Source of the DNA: Rhynchonema sp. JSB1_4
Lineage: Eukaryota > Nematoda > Chromadorea > Monhysterida > Xyalidae
Direction: 5' to 3'
DNA: 64,000 nucleotides
NCBI GenBank assembly: GCA_030248065.1
Contig: JASAMV010002180.1
Location: forward strand, 1-64,000
Of the stretch, positions 1 through 12,414 are shown one piece after another. The notes under the pieces are model-generated. The model ran no database searches and had not been told where the DNA came from. It saw only the letters and a list, made by a program, of their open reading frames with translations. Position 1 is the first letter of the stretch; every line of letters starts with the position of its first letter. The position numbers and the translations under genes were made by a program.

Positions 1-117
1 CGATAGCCCATCTGGCATGGGATCGATTTTCCAAGTCAAAGTTCGCACAGCGTTGTGATGACTTACTCAATTTCATTTCGTTTTCTGTGTTGATTTTTTT
101 TATTTTTTTCTGTCCAG

Positions 118-1711
118 GAAATCAACCGTATGATCAGAGCGAGAGATGGTGATTTCACTCTACCCGACGGAGTGTCCGAAACATTCAATTATCCGGAGAA
201 GCGTCGCAAAACAGCGTGCACCATATTTCTCGGCTATACGTCAAATATGATTTCGTCGGGTTTGAGAGAGGCGGGTTACTTTGCCGAATTTTTTTGTTTT
301 TTTTCACTGTGCCGTTTTTAGCCACAAGGTCACCGAAAAAATGCAACAATTGACCTAAATATTCGTCGATTTAACGAACCCGCCTATTTTTTCGTCGTAA
401 AATTTTCGAAAAACCATTTCCATGAAGAAAATCGCCGACAAACGGTCACACACACCCAAATCCGATGCCGACGCCAAAGTGTACAAACAAACAGTTTGAT
501 AGATTTCAGGAAACAATAAATCGACATAATCGTCTCTTCAGGTGATTCGGTATCTGGTCGAGCACAACTTAGTCGATTGTCTGGTCACCAGCGCGGGTGG
601 GGTGGAGGAGGACCTGATTAAATGTCTGGCCCCAACCTATGTCGGTGATTTCACATGGAAAGGCGCTGAGCTGAGAAAGAAGGGCTTCAATCGCATCGGA
701 AACTTGTTCGTGCCCAACGATAATTATTGCAAGTTTGAGGTTGGGTTTGGGAATTTGGGAGTTTTGATTGTTAACGCACGGAGGTTTTTTCACAGATTTG
801 GTGTGTGTCGACGTATCAATCTATCTGTATGAAAAATTGGCAGGATGTCCAGCGCACATCACTAGTCGACCATTGTGTTATGAACAACAACGCAAACATA
901 TAATTACTGCGGAATTTTTGCTCCAGGATTTCGTGATCCCCGTTTTCGACGAATGTCTGAAAGAACAGAACGAGATGGGATTTTCGTGGACGCCGTCGAA
1001 ATTGATCCGCAGACTCGGTGAAAGGATAAATGACCGAAACTCTGTGTGCTATTGGGCGTATAAGAATGATATCCCGATCTTCTGTCCAAGTTTGACTGAT
1101 GGCTCGCTAGGCGACATGCTCTACTTTCACTCGTATAAGAATCCCGGATTGAAACTCGATATTGTTCAGGTTGTGTGATGCAAAAACAATTAGTTTTCTT
1201 CTATGCTTGAATATTTTTTGTCAGAAAGACGATCCTAAATTCTTTCAGGACATTCAGTTTATCAATGACCTCGCCGTCAAGTCTGTGAAATCCGGTATTA
1301 TCATACTTGGAGGCGGACTGGTGAAACATCACATTGCAAACGCGAATTTGATGAGAAATGGAGCAGATTATGCCGTGTATATCAATACTGCACAGGTCAG
1401 CGAATGACTTGAGCCTTTGTATAAAGTGAAATTTTGTAAACCATGTGCATGGGGCCACATTCTGGGATTCTCATAATTTCTTTAGTGTGCTAAATCTAGA
1501 AATGACATGACGAAAAATGTCAAATTCACAGTTTCAGGAGTTTGACGGTTCGGATTCGGGAGCCCGTCCGGATGAGGCGGTGTCCTGGGGCAAGATCAAA
1601 CCGACGGCCACCCCAGTGAAGGTCTACTGTGACGCAACGATTGTGTTCCCGCTGATTGTGGCACAGACGTTTGCCAAACGAACGCAGGCAATTGTGAATG
1701 GCTCCGTGTGA
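118..1711 (+). CDS. DHPS: Deoxyhypusine synthase, 5' end missing
   Basis: Makes deoxyhypusine on a lysine of translation factor eIF5A, from spermidine with NAD, in the cytosol. Five exons join in frame: 118-270, 542-739, 927-1169, 1249-1395 and 1538-1711 (304 residues to the stop). The sequence carries family blocks including [60 protein letters not shown] [29 protein letters not shown] and [20 protein letters not shown]. The last block holds the lysine that forms the enzyme-substrate intermediate in the human enzyme. The family is about 370 residues, so roughly the first 65-70 lie left of the window. The first intron appears to begin with GC rather than GT. The C-terminus ends shortly after AQTFAKR, as in other animals. 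Identification is very secure; the N-terminus and the GC donor are inferred. Confidence 0.95.
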
Positions 1712-2364
1712 TTTTTTGCAGTTTTTTATTGGTTACTTTTGCTCATGTGCCTTTCTGTGAACGTGGCATTTTTTGTTGATCTTACGATTTTTGCACACCA
1801 ACATTTATTGAAGATTTGATTGTTGCAGTTTGTTGAAGCGTTATGTTCCGTAAAAAATAATAACTTTCCACCCTTTGAGTAATTCATGCCAATTTGGTCC
1901 ATGTAATTAATTTTGAAGCCAGTGCTTATGCCATCTGCAAGATTCCATTTTAATGTTCATGTGCAGTTATGAGACACAGCATAATAGATTTCAGTTTTTT
2001 TCGTTAATTTTTTGCAGTCCGGCTTGTGGCTTTTTGTTGCTGCGCTTGGCTCCCCGTGCACCAGCAGACTCCGCCCATCCGACTGATCTGCAGGTTGTAT
2101 ACGTCCGAGTGCGCGTGCTTTGAACATACTACATGTGCTTGCCTGGGTGTAACATTCGTGTTACGCTCGTTCTTTCATTCATTCGCTGTTACCCTAACCA
2201 ACCTGTTAGCAGTGTTGTGCTTGTATGGTGTTTTTGGCGACCGGTTATGTTTTGTGTGTAATACGTCTGTCACACCTCACCCACAGGTTTTCTGTTTCGG
2301 AATTTCACGCTTCTCATACTGAAGAGGCCCAGGTGCACCTGTGCATCCTGTTTATGCTCTGAAA

Positions 2365-2489
2365 TCTGCCCTCCTTATTGGAATTCAGCGTTTGAGGCCA
2401 CCATGAATAAGCTGCCGGACCGCAGACGACCGATTTGAGACCTTATCACCATCAAAGAATTTCATCAGCTGGTCTATAAGGAGGGCAGA
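2365..2489. repeat. 14-bp inverted repeat upstream of the BTB gene
   Basis: TCTGCCCTCCTTAT at 2365-2378 is an exact reverse complement of ATAAGGAGGGCAGA at 2476-2489, with a 97-bp loop. The right arm ends 16 bp before a TTTTTCTTCAG acceptor that opens the first coding exon of the BTB zinc-finger gene. The stem could therefore bracket a 5' UTR intron end, or be a small foldback element. Apart from this, 1712-2505 shows no coding signal. Confidence 0.45.
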
Positions 2490-2527
2490 CAGTGTTTTTC
2501 TTCAGAATTCACCAAACAACGAGCATT

Positions 2528-5500
2528 ATGCCTCCACTAGTCTGCGGCCAGCTAGCAGCGTGCATTCTGAGTCGTCTCAACGAACTACGCCGATCGCGTG
2601 TTTTATGCGACTGCCAAATCGTGATTCGACACTCCACGCCCGACGATACGCCCTCTGCGTTCGGGGATGTACTTTTGGTCCACCGTGTCGTGCTGTGTGC
2701 CGTGTCGCCGTACTTTCGCGCCATCCTGTCGTCAATGTCACCAACCGCCGATAACCAATCAATCAATAATCAGAATCAGTCAATAGTTGATCTGACGGCG
2801 TATCCGGCCAACGCTGTGCAAGCCACTGTGGACTTCATTTACACGGGCGAACTCAATCTAAAAGACGCGGATCCCAGAAAGGTGCTGGCTGTTGCCAATC
2901 ACTGCCAAATCACTGCGTTACAACAGATGCTAACCGTGGCCAGCCATCCCGCTTCTATCGCGTCAATGGCAGTAGCAGCCACAACAACGACTACATCCAC
3001 ACTGATGAAGACCAGTTCACCGCTTGGCCAAATTGACAGCCCGCCGGTGTTGACGAAATCCGGCGTTCAATCGGAACTGAAACGCAAAGCCGTTGAACAA
3101 CAGCAACAACAACAGTTGAACAACACTCAACAACAACAACAACATCGTTGTCCACAACATTTCCTGGCCAACTGTTTCAAATGTCTGGCCAGTCCCCGAG
3201 CGCCCAGCAATAGTGACACGGCGTCATCACTCGCTTATGAACCACCAGTCAAACGCGAAACCCCGAGCAGCTCGCCGGCAACCGGCGGTGTTCAAATGCA
3301 ACCGCTAAATCTGAGTGAAACATCAACTTGGCTGGCAAGGGCCCTGGCCGCTCAGCATCAAATGCACCTATCGCTGTTGGGCAGTCCAATTATGCCGTCA
3401 AGTGCAATGCCGCAAGTGAGCCCGATGACCACAAGCGGTATACACTCAGCTGTCAGCACACCTAAAAGACCGGCACCTACGGTTGGCGCGACATGCCAAT
3501 CACGGGGCGTGCGGACATCGCCGACCTACTCCGCTGATACAAAGACTTACAAATTGGTCAAGGAGAATGATGAAGGTTAGACTGCGTTGTTCATGCGGTT
3601 TGCCTATCAGTTCAGGGACTTTGAATTGTGTGACTGATGTCAGTTGGGCGCATTAACGTGATATGCGGGTTTTCACGGACGCGGGCGGTCGGTGCACCAG
3701 GTCATCGTCAGTGTAAGACAAATGGCTGTTAACGTGAAGCAAAACACCAAATGAGCACTCTTGTTATCATGCCCATTGACACGCCGCAGCAACCCATTGG
3801 CATGTGACAAGACCAAACTCGCCTTCCAAATTCAGGCTGGTGCCGGAACAAGAAGTACATCGAGCGTGTCTCCAACGGCTACATGTGCACCGTATGCAAC
3901 AAGGTCTATGGTCGCTACAACAGTGTGTCCTATCACGTCACCATCTACCACCGCAACCCGCCCATCAAGTGTGACGAGCCCGGCTGTCAGTTCACCACAC
4001 GCGAAGCGCGCTACATTCACTTTCATAAATACTATCGACACGGCATTGCACTGCCGGAATCGATTGATTTAGGTTAGTGAGGCTCGGGCTTGATTGTTGG
4101 CTGGGATATATTTTGGATTCGGTAATGCAGTTTTGTCGGGATAAATAATACAGTTCGGTATGACAATGCCATGCGCGTACAAGCATGCCATGTGGTCTTT
4201 GCTGGCGATCAATGCTCGTTTCTTAGCGGCACATGCCAAGTTGCTACGGTACTGCCATGCGCGCGGCACTAATTTTCCCCTAATTTTCCAATAACAATCT
4301 AGCATAAACCGGTATCAAACTTGTTGTATAAATTCGGTGATCACAGATCATTCCGATTCGATCCGATCACCAAACTCGACGGCCATCAAAAGAAAAATCC
4401 TCGACTTGAACTGAACTGAGACCACCACCCTTTCAAATTAAGGCACACGCAGTTGCCCGTTCTGCCGTCACATATCCAAATCACCGGCAATGCTCGAGAA
4501 GCACATTCGACGTCATGGCAATATGGCAACAGTGCCAGCTGCCACAACACCCAACGGCAAAACGCCGCCAATGATTATGGCACATTTGACAAATGGCAGC
4601 ATTGAGCTGGATAAACGACCATCAGTCATTGAAACATCACCCGTCAAGCGCCGTGCAGCTGCGCATGACAAGGCTCATGGATGTGATAAGTGCTCGTATA
4701 GGTTGGTGCTGTACATACCATATAGTCTTTCAGACTCTTTTAAGAAATTTCTTTCCTAAATTTGCCTGATTTATCAAGGACACAATCGACGGACGCCCTG
4801 GAGCAGCACAAACTGTTTAAGCACACATCGTCCACTTTCACATGTCGTCACTCATGCACCCATTGTGACTATCAAACGTCGAACGATGCTAGTCTACGTG
4901 TGCACTTTGAGCAAAGTCACAGTCTCGAACTGGACACGTCCGCCTTGCAAGATCAGGCTTTGGCACTGCCGCCCGACGGAGATCGGGAGCTCGATGCCGA
5001 TGACACGACGGCGAATGATAGTCGGGAGGTGCGTTGTGATCGCAGCTAGTTCTCACTTTGTGATTTGAATCATATTGACTGACGTTTGATATCAATGGGC
5101 ATGATAACAAGCAAGGTAGGCACGTGCTACAATCCTGTGCCGGCCCTTTCACCGTGCGTGAGTGATACTCAATTTGCCGGCAGAATAGCAGAATATAATG
5201 TGCGTGATGAACGTAAATGCTTTCTGCAGACCTCTATAGTTCAGGCTGTACAAATCGATTGTCAAATCCAGTTACATGTACATGCTTTTTGTCGCATGTA
5301 TCAACCCTGATGTTTTCGCAGTCGGGCGGTCCACCGGGTCATCTTCAGTGAACCCATTACATTTCAGGTGCTGGTCGATGGCTCAATAGAGGCACAGGAC
5401 AGCAGTCCCTGCGCCCCACCGCCCTCGTGCTGCAGCAACAACAACAATTCGGACGTCGCCAGTTCGCCTGTGATCAACCCCGATGGCCTTGATGATCAGG

Positions 5501-5690
5501 ATCAGGTGATATTTCACTTTTTTAATCCATTTTCAGTTTTTTTTCAATTTTTTGACCTTTTTTTCTTTTCCAGGACATTAACGTATCAGAGGCTGACCAG
5601 TCCACCAGTTCTATTGACGATGATCACTCACAACTTGCTGCCACGCACACAACAGGATATCATTCGATGGTCAATTACGGCACGGTGTGA
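2528..5690 (+). CDS. BTB/POZ and C2H2 zinc-finger protein (putative transcription factor)
   Basis: Six exons join without a phase error: 2528-3575, 3836-4072, 4443-4701, 4779-5028, 5368-5505 and 5574-5690 (682 residues). Residues about 5-135 form a BTB domain, with the family order CDCQIVI, then VLLVHRVVLCAVSPYFRAIL, then TVDFIYTGELNL; it mediates dimerisation and cofactor binding. A low-complexity linker follows, with Gln, Thr and Ser runs. Zinc fingers are visible as CTVCNKVY...HVTIYH, CDEPGCQF...HKYYRH, CPFCRHI...HIRRH, CDKCSYR...HKLFKH and CTHCDYQ...HFEQSH. The tail is acidic and Ser-rich. This architecture is typical of arthropod and worm BTB-ZF regulators of development, acting in the nucleus. 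Which orthologue it is cannot be said. The ATG lies 22 bp inside an exon that opens after a TTTTTCTTCAG acceptor, so a 5' UTR exon is likely. An AATAAA lies at 6082-6087. Confidence 0.88.
3691..3713 (+). repeat. Sense intronic repeat, copy 1 (BTB gene)
   Basis: Best copy of the GGTGCACC-AGGTCATCGTCAGTG core, in the first intron of the BTB gene, 122 bp before the next exon. A reverse copy of the TGGGCATGATAACA motif follows at about 3766-3783 in the same intron. Confidence 0.75.
5328..5350 (+). repeat. Sense intronic repeat, copy 2 (BTB gene)
   Basis: GGTCCACCGGGTCATCTTCAGTG, three differences from the core, in the fourth intron, 17 bp before the exon. It follows a decoy acceptor TTTTCGCAG and the shared GGGCGG. 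The forward TGGGCATGATAACA motif lies at about 5095 in the same intron. Confidence 0.65.
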
Positions 5691-8600
5691 CCGGGTGCCT
5701 GCATATATATGCGTCGTGAAACATCAGCCATATCCTGCATACCCTGGTTTGGGCTCTCTATACCTGTACTGAATGACATTTTTCTTGTGATCTGCACGTG
5801 TTTATTTTTGTAAAATTACTTGAGTATGGTGAAGCATTTGTGATATCGGCTCAACTGCGTTACACAGTATGATTATATGGGAATTGTACAAAATAATTTT
5901 TATGCTTATTTTGTACCTACTATACTCTGTTGTTTTGGGGATTTATTATTCGTCTTTCGACCATACTATACAAAACAACTAAATTGGTATTGTTTCTGTT
6001 ACACAAGACATACTGCCCAATACCTGTTACTATCACTGCTATATAGAATTCTTGTATTTGTTCACTAAACTGCCATGTCAAAATAAACCATCCTATCAAG
6101 GAAGATAAAAGTCCTGCGAAGTGTAACAAAGGTTACTGTAACTTTATATCACGGTTTGTGTAACGATTATGTTCATGAAAGCATTTCCGTCAAATAACGC
6201 AGAATGTTTCGTAAAATCCTGCGAGCGCTGTAATCTTGTGTCAACAAATGTCACCGAAAGTGTGGTGTTCCAATTCCAAAAGCGATCAACTTTTAAACTG
6301 CTTCACATGGGAATCCGCGTAATTTTTAGTAAAAGTTCCAGTTCCCGACCCCGAAATTCTTGATTTTGTCTCGGAACCTCGCCATAGAATTGCTTGTTTA
6401 TTATCAAGGAACGGCATCATTCCAAATTCTTTCCCAAAACCTGACCTCGCACGTGCAACCTTAGCTAAACAGAACCGATTAGCATATAAACCTTTCACGT
6501 AATAATCGTGTAGTATCGTAATATTTTGACACCTTTTTCCGTCGGTTCGGTGTGGGCACATGCTAATACACCTAGCCTGAGGTTTCCAGTTACAGCCCCG
6601 GGGGGTCACAAATGAAACTGAGCAAAAATCATACGCTTTAAGACAGAAACAGAGGCGCTTTCATCACGAAGTTTGACTTCTTGGCTCTAGAAGCGAAAAT
6701 CTCAGGTTTATCTTGATACTATATACGTGGTGTATGTCAGACACAAAGCAAACAACAAGGAACAAACTGTCGTATATTACGAAACACACTCACGCGAACA
6801 ACATTTTTGGCGCTGTATTTGGATCTGATACGACATGGCAATGATAACAACACAATATGCTTACATAATAGCGCCACGCACAACTTATGAATACCAACAC
6901 ACGTGGCTTTATGTTAGGTGTGTAGTACAACCATTTGTTGAGGGTTCACCATTGACTCTCAGTTTATGTTCTGTAACCAAAACCCACAGAAAACCCCAAG
7001 TTCCGACCAAAAAATTATCTCCCGGTGTTGAAATTTCAGCGCAAATATAGAAAACCAACAAATTCTTTTCGCGCGAGAAAGGTGAACGGGTAAGAGCATG
7101 AGTAAAAGCGCACCTTGATATTATTACCGTAATACCATGCGGACCAGGTACTGACTTCTAGAAGACCAACACTTCGTGGTACGAGCGGATACCAGAATAG
7201 TACACAATTTAGGAAAGAATAGTCGCGACTTTTATATTTTTCCGACAGTTTTTTGTGATAACGCTTGGTTTTTCGGTGACACCCGGTGTAACCTCAAGCG
7301 TTAGCTTTCTTCCTTTCTTTCTTTGCATTACTGATTACACACAACCGTGGCGTAGTTTCACAAAAACTTTGATGCTGAGAACACATAGGTACATGTACCT
7401 ACCCATATATTGTTTGCTTGTCATGCGGGTTTGTTTATTTGTGGGGTCTTTCTGTTCCGGCAAGTTGTAAACCACAAACCGTTAACCGTTGACGTGTGAA
7501 GATGAGCAGCATTCAAGACTTTTATACACATTTTTCAACAAACTATATACGTTGTGGTATTAATCGCGTTCACGCTAAACTGCCGGGGAACATTGAAGTC
7601 GTTCAATTTGCTTTTTTTTCGTTCTCGGTGCAGGAAATGCAATATAAAAATGTGATTACCTGAAAAATTATGCACAGAAATAACTGGCGCAAGACGAAAC
7701 CAATTGAACAGAAACTACTATATACCAAACTCATCAGATAATGCAAATGATTTCTGTGCTAATAACGCGGAATCTTTTTGCTTTCTCTTTGGGACAAAAT
7801 TGTGCGAAGAAAACTGTGCAAGCTGTGCGCTAGGTTTGAAAAACAAGGAAAAAATTTGTCGCTTCTCATTTATACCCAGAAAAAGTTACAGCGAAACTTG
7901 ATGGAAGTATTATACCAGTCTTGGCGCCATATAAGAGCGTTCATAAAAACAATTCCAAACTATAATTGCAATGCAGCGTGCTATATCACATGCGAGAACT
8001 GGGGGACAAAACTTTACGTACAGTACGTTACACACAGGGAAAGCATGAGAACGCATTAAGCAAGTAACGATCAACGAAAACGAGTTTTTTCTGTGTCACT
8101 GAATGAAACGAAAGAGAAAATTGGACTGTTGTCAGCCCGTTGAAATACAGTAACCTGATCTTAGGTGGGTAAATGAAGAATGTCGCCAGAGAAGCGTGAT
8201 GCAGTGAAGCCAATTACACACACACACACGCACAAAAACTTTTAGACTACGGTGTCTTGAGAAGTGACACCTTGCTACATCAGGCTATCAAGTGGTACAT
8301 CTTCGCCGAAAAAGTTCGGTATGACCAATTATTTACGCTCTGGCGTTGCGTTTCAGTGTGCTTTTTCTAGCGCACCATCGGCACAAAAACGCATGCGCAC
8401 ACGTACATAACCGTTTTCACTGCGTTTTTCAGTCACCTGGAGTTTTTTTATCACTTGATTGTGCGTATACTGTACACAGCGTGCATGAATCGCGGAAACA
8501 TAAAACATGTTCCAGTGTGTAGGTGCAGTTTCAGTGCTGTTTACCATACCGTTCCCTAAATGCATAATGCAATCATACCGATGCTGTACGAGTTCTGTAA

Positions 8601-9174
8601 AATTCACCAGGTGGTTCTGGTGAAAACTACCCGTGTTAGAGGAGCATAACTGCGGAACAGAAATTGAAAGGAAAAGAAACCGGGACACGGTAGAGTTATT
8701 TCTTTTGTACACGCTCGAATTTTGCGAAATGACGAAAAAGCGAAAGTTCTGGCTGTGCGTTTTGCTAGCCCAGGAAAAATGGTACACCCAGAATGTGACT
8801 AACTGACGTTTTTCTCAGAGAAAGAACGGCCGGCATAACTCGTGTGCGTGAAAAGGCGATTCCTGCTTCTGGGGGACGGGGAAACGGAAGAACAAATTTC
8901 CATATTTCCCAACAGCAATTTTATACAATTTTGCCTATCGAAGCTGGATTAAAATGTATTTTGGAACATAATTAGAAAATAATCCGGAATGCAATCACAG
9001 GATTGAAATATACGTCTTCATATGTGATTTAAAGAGTGGAATAAAAATCAGAGAAATTTAGTAACCTAGAAATCTACTACGCCATGTGGAGCGGTAAAAA
9101 AAATAACCCGGTCATTGATAAAGTTAACCTGCAATTGCGAACTCGATAAGGCAATTCATAAGGCTTATATTTCA
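5691..9174. other. Intergenic, no gene recognised
   Basis: About 3.5 kb of AT-rich DNA. Short open frames occur on both strands (the longest is 144 codons at 8353-8787, minus) but none resembles a known family or has convincing splice structure. It contains the likely poly(A) signal of the BTB gene at 6082-6087. No tandem array was seen. Confidence 0.5.
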
Positions 9175-9300
9175 AGTGGTCAAATCACTTCCTCAACTCA
9201 CTTCGTCAACTCACCCCGAATGTTATGCATTATTACTCGCGCTCACACGCGGGCTGCTGTGAATTGACGAAATGATTTAAAACCAGTTGAGTTGACCACT
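9175..9300. mobile_element. GTGGTCAAA-type MITE, uninterrupted copy
   Basis: A 126-bp element. It begins AGTGGTCAAATCACTTC, carries TCAACTCAC repeats, and ends GTTGAGTTGACCACT, so the termini are inverted. The middle reads CATTATTACTCGCGCTCACACGCGGG. A second copy at 21556-21917 has the same outer parts but is split by another element, so this copy shows the empty state. No target duplication could be fixed. Confidence 0.7.
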
Positions 9301-10404
9301 AATATCAGCCAATTCACAACCCTCTTTGGAAGGCCACTACAAAAATAATTGTATCATTACTTCGGCATACTCACGTGAATAAATATATTTCCTGTCAATT
9401 GATAAAGCCCTTGGTATATATGTAACTCCTTTTTGGTCCAATACAATCTCCAATGGCATGTAATTCGTGATGTTTCACTGATGTTGTTGATAATTGGCTC
9501 GCTTGCCGATCGCGGTGCACAGAATGCAAGCAAAGATCAACGCGAATATCTGATGAAAAGAAGGAAAATGTTTTGTTCTTTGCATAAATTGATGTGGATT
9601 ATCATTATCAATGATTTTTGGTCGCCCCGGTATTTGCAAGAATGAAATTAAAATTGTCACATGCATTTACCATAGTCTTGTGTTGGCTCGAGTCCTGCAT
9701 TGAGGTCAAAAATGCCAAAAAATGGTCAAACGACAAGGGTGCTTCGGGGGCTCGCCGATTGCGCAAGACCTCTCACAGGGCTCAGCTCAACCATCTGCAT
9801 AAATACATGTGGATGTCCCACCGATCGTGAAAAAATGAAAGAAACATTTCTGGTACCAAATCGATTAGCTGAAAATAAAATTCCCAGACTTTCGCCTTCT
9901 GTGCGCATTTACAGACACTAACAGCACTGAATTGCGCTTGACGACAGAGAAAATGACCAAAGAACAATCACAAAGTTGAAAAATTTCAACTCTGTTATTT
10001 GTTCTCTTGAGAACAGGATTTGGGTGTTTCGTCGTGTTTCGCCACGAACGCGTTTATACTTTTTGGCTGTTTCACGTTGCGTGTTCTCCGGCAAGTATAA
10101 AGGCACTACGAAACAGGTTGAAGCAAGAACACGAATTTCTTGTTCTAGTTGCGTCAGAGAACGAAGTATAGTTGGGCCTTAAGTGTGGAATTCACGGAAA
10201 CGGTTGAGTGGAGAGTTGAGTGGAATCGATAATGCCGCAGACAACCACCGCAGCCGCATCCATTCCACTGAATTCGTGAACTCCATCCATGGTGGTGCAC
10301 TATATTACAAATAAGTCTGCATTTGTGAACCCTACAATAACCCATTTCCGGTCATGTTTGACAATGTCATGTCAGTGAGTCAATGAAACATCACCCATGT
10401 ATAC
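9301..10404. other. Intergenic, downstream of the tetraspanin gene
   Basis: Nothing recognisable as a gene. It is the 3' flank of the minus-strand tetraspanin and may hold its 3' UTR. An in-frame stop lies two codons past the last exon (10405-10407). An alternative acceptor for a three-codon terminal exon lies near 10310-10320. Confidence 0.4.
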
Positions 10405-12414
10405 CTAACCCACCTGCACAAGCACAGCGATGACGCACACGGCTCCGAGCCAGGACATGGCCGAATCGATTTTCTTAACCATTTCCGGGGCACAACCGGG
10501 TTTTTCGATCGAAGCACATTTGTCCTCCGTTCCTTTCACGCCACAGCAGTTCAACTGTGAAACATCACAGTACGTTTATGTACATGCATATTGGAGAACT
10601 TTGGATAGACGTGGTGAATTGTTATGTAGAGCCTAGTTCCCCATGTGTGATCCGGAAAGCAAGGTAATGAAATCCAATGAGCATGATAGCAAAGCCGCTC
10701 TTCTATACGTTTTCGTGAGTTGCCATAGGTGGCACAGTTTTCGGCTTGAAGAACTGGATTATAAGAATCGGTTCTAAAAAAAGCCGCACTGGTTCCATTC
10801 GGGGAGGGAACCAAACTGCGTGCAATGCAAGGCTGATTAAGGTGAATTATCTTCCACCCACACCCACCCACCCAACGACATGTAATAATACACAATGGAC
10901 ATGATAACAGGATGTTGATCAACAAGTGTTGATTTTGCCCATGCGAGAAAAATGAAAAAAATCAAAAACGACAAATATACAAAAAACATTAAACGCACAT
11001 CCTTCTCAATATCCTTCAATTTGTCCGGATTCGACTCAAACGAATGTTCGATCACTTTGGTCACCTCGTTCTTGATGCCGTCGCGGTTCGTCAGTATCAT
11101 CGCGGTCAGACCGAGTTCGACCACGGTCAACAACAGCACGATGATGAAATACTGCAATGTATAGTGTTGTGAAGAAAATGGATGGGAGAAATCAAATTGG
11201 CGATCCATTCTCCAGTCCGGTCTTGCGTTCGTCACGTGACTTTTTGGATCAAGGGCATTTCGGGATTTACTGATGCCACCAAGTTCGACCGGTTTAAAAG
11301 TTGCTCCCAGACTGCGAATAAAAACGTCTACGCTGGTGTAACTCAAATTCAGTTCTTTCTTGAGAAAAAATTGCAAATTGTATCTGTTAGGATCACAGAT
11401 GCACTGTGTCTTGTTGATCCAGCGACTCTGAAGTTGTTCGAGATTTACTGATATATGTCATTAATTGCGATCACTGTAGAAGGCGTTCAAAACAGTCACG
11501 TGACTAAGGGCGATCCGATTACACCGAGTTTGACACACCGCTACCGCGCAACTGCAACTCTGCGGAAAGTGCCAATTGATATATAAGATAAGCCTGACCG
11601 GCAAACCAAGGTTCAAAAGAACTATCGCAACAGGAACAGGAACAAAAACACCAACCGTTCCGAGCAGGCAGCGATTTTCGGTCGACGCTCCACAACACCC
11701 GATGAAGCCAACAAGGAACACGAACGCGCCGAAGAAACACAACGCCCACGCCACGGTGGAGAACTGGGAAGGTGGAAGTGTGAGAATTGAGCTGCACTCG
11801 TCGATGGTGTCTTTTGTAATCACGTGACCATCCGGTGCATTCGCACTGACGATGATCTGGGGCACCGCCCGTCTGTGAAAACACGAGTGTAGAAAGTGAC
11901 AATCAAATACTTCGCTGCACTCAAATACCCATTAGCGTTTAGATTTACAGTAGATGAAGGGATTGTCCTGATCGAATTGTCTGTCTATTCATTTGAGCAT
12001 TCGGCACATGAGCCTGCGCAACTGATGTTTCAACACAACTATAAAAGAACGACTTACGCTCTCGATCTTCTGCACGTCATCGCCGCCGGCGTCCGATATC
12101 AGTTTCTGCAGATGATCACCAAAACTGGCGTTCAAGTTGGCGTACAGACTGAAACCGAAGATCGCTGCGCCGAAAAGCTGCAAAAACCAGAGATGTTTTG
12201 CTCATGAATTGCGATCGGTTTCTGTTAGATTTTTCAAGCCTAGGCGAAATTTTCATAAATTTACAGCGTCAGCCAGCATTGACGATTGCCTAGTGCACCG
12301 GCCGGTTATGGCCTGGCTGACATTTCAGAAAAAAGACGAAACACTAACTCCGACAACAAAGTTCGCCAAGATGACCACACACTTCACCGTATTACCACCG
12401 CAGCCTTTCACCAT
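10405..12414 (-). CDS. Small tetraspanin
   Basis: Four-pass membrane scaffold protein. Exons in transcript order, all phase 0: 12414-12349, 12177-12058, 11763-11656, 11151-10999 and 10554-10414; then either two more codons to a stop at 10405 or one more small exon (about 198 residues). The first membrane segment spans exons 1-2 (VKCVVILANFVVG joined to LFGAAIFGFSLYA). The second is ALCFFGAFVFLVGFIGCCGA, with the usual polar cysteine pair after it. The third is YFIIVLLLTVVELGLTAMI. The large loop has the diagnostic CCG (LNCCGVKGTEDKC) plus two further cysteines, and the fourth segment is AMSWLGAVCVIAVLVQ. The CCG motif and segment order identify the family; the subfamily is unknown. Two copies of the dispersed intronic repeat sit in introns 1 and 2, both in the sense of this gene. 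Confidence 0.88.
11844..11866 (-). repeat. Sense intronic repeat, copy 3 (tetraspanin)
   Basis: On the minus strand it reads GGTGCCCCAGATCATCGTCAGTG, preceded by a decoy acceptor TTTTCACAG and ACGGGC. It lies in tetraspanin intron 2, about 80 bp before exon 3. Similarity to other copies continues downstream (CACC, then CACGTGATTACAAAA). Confidence 0.75.
12277..12299 (-). repeat. Sense intronic repeat, copy 4 (tetraspanin)
   Basis: On the minus strand it reads GGTGCACTAGGCAATCGTCAATG, a diverged core copy in tetraspanin intron 1, about 100 bp before exon 2. Confidence 0.6.

Noticed and set aside
8353..8787. A 144-codon minus-strand frame
   Set aside because: No recognisable domain, biased composition or splice context; length is within chance for this much intergenic DNA.
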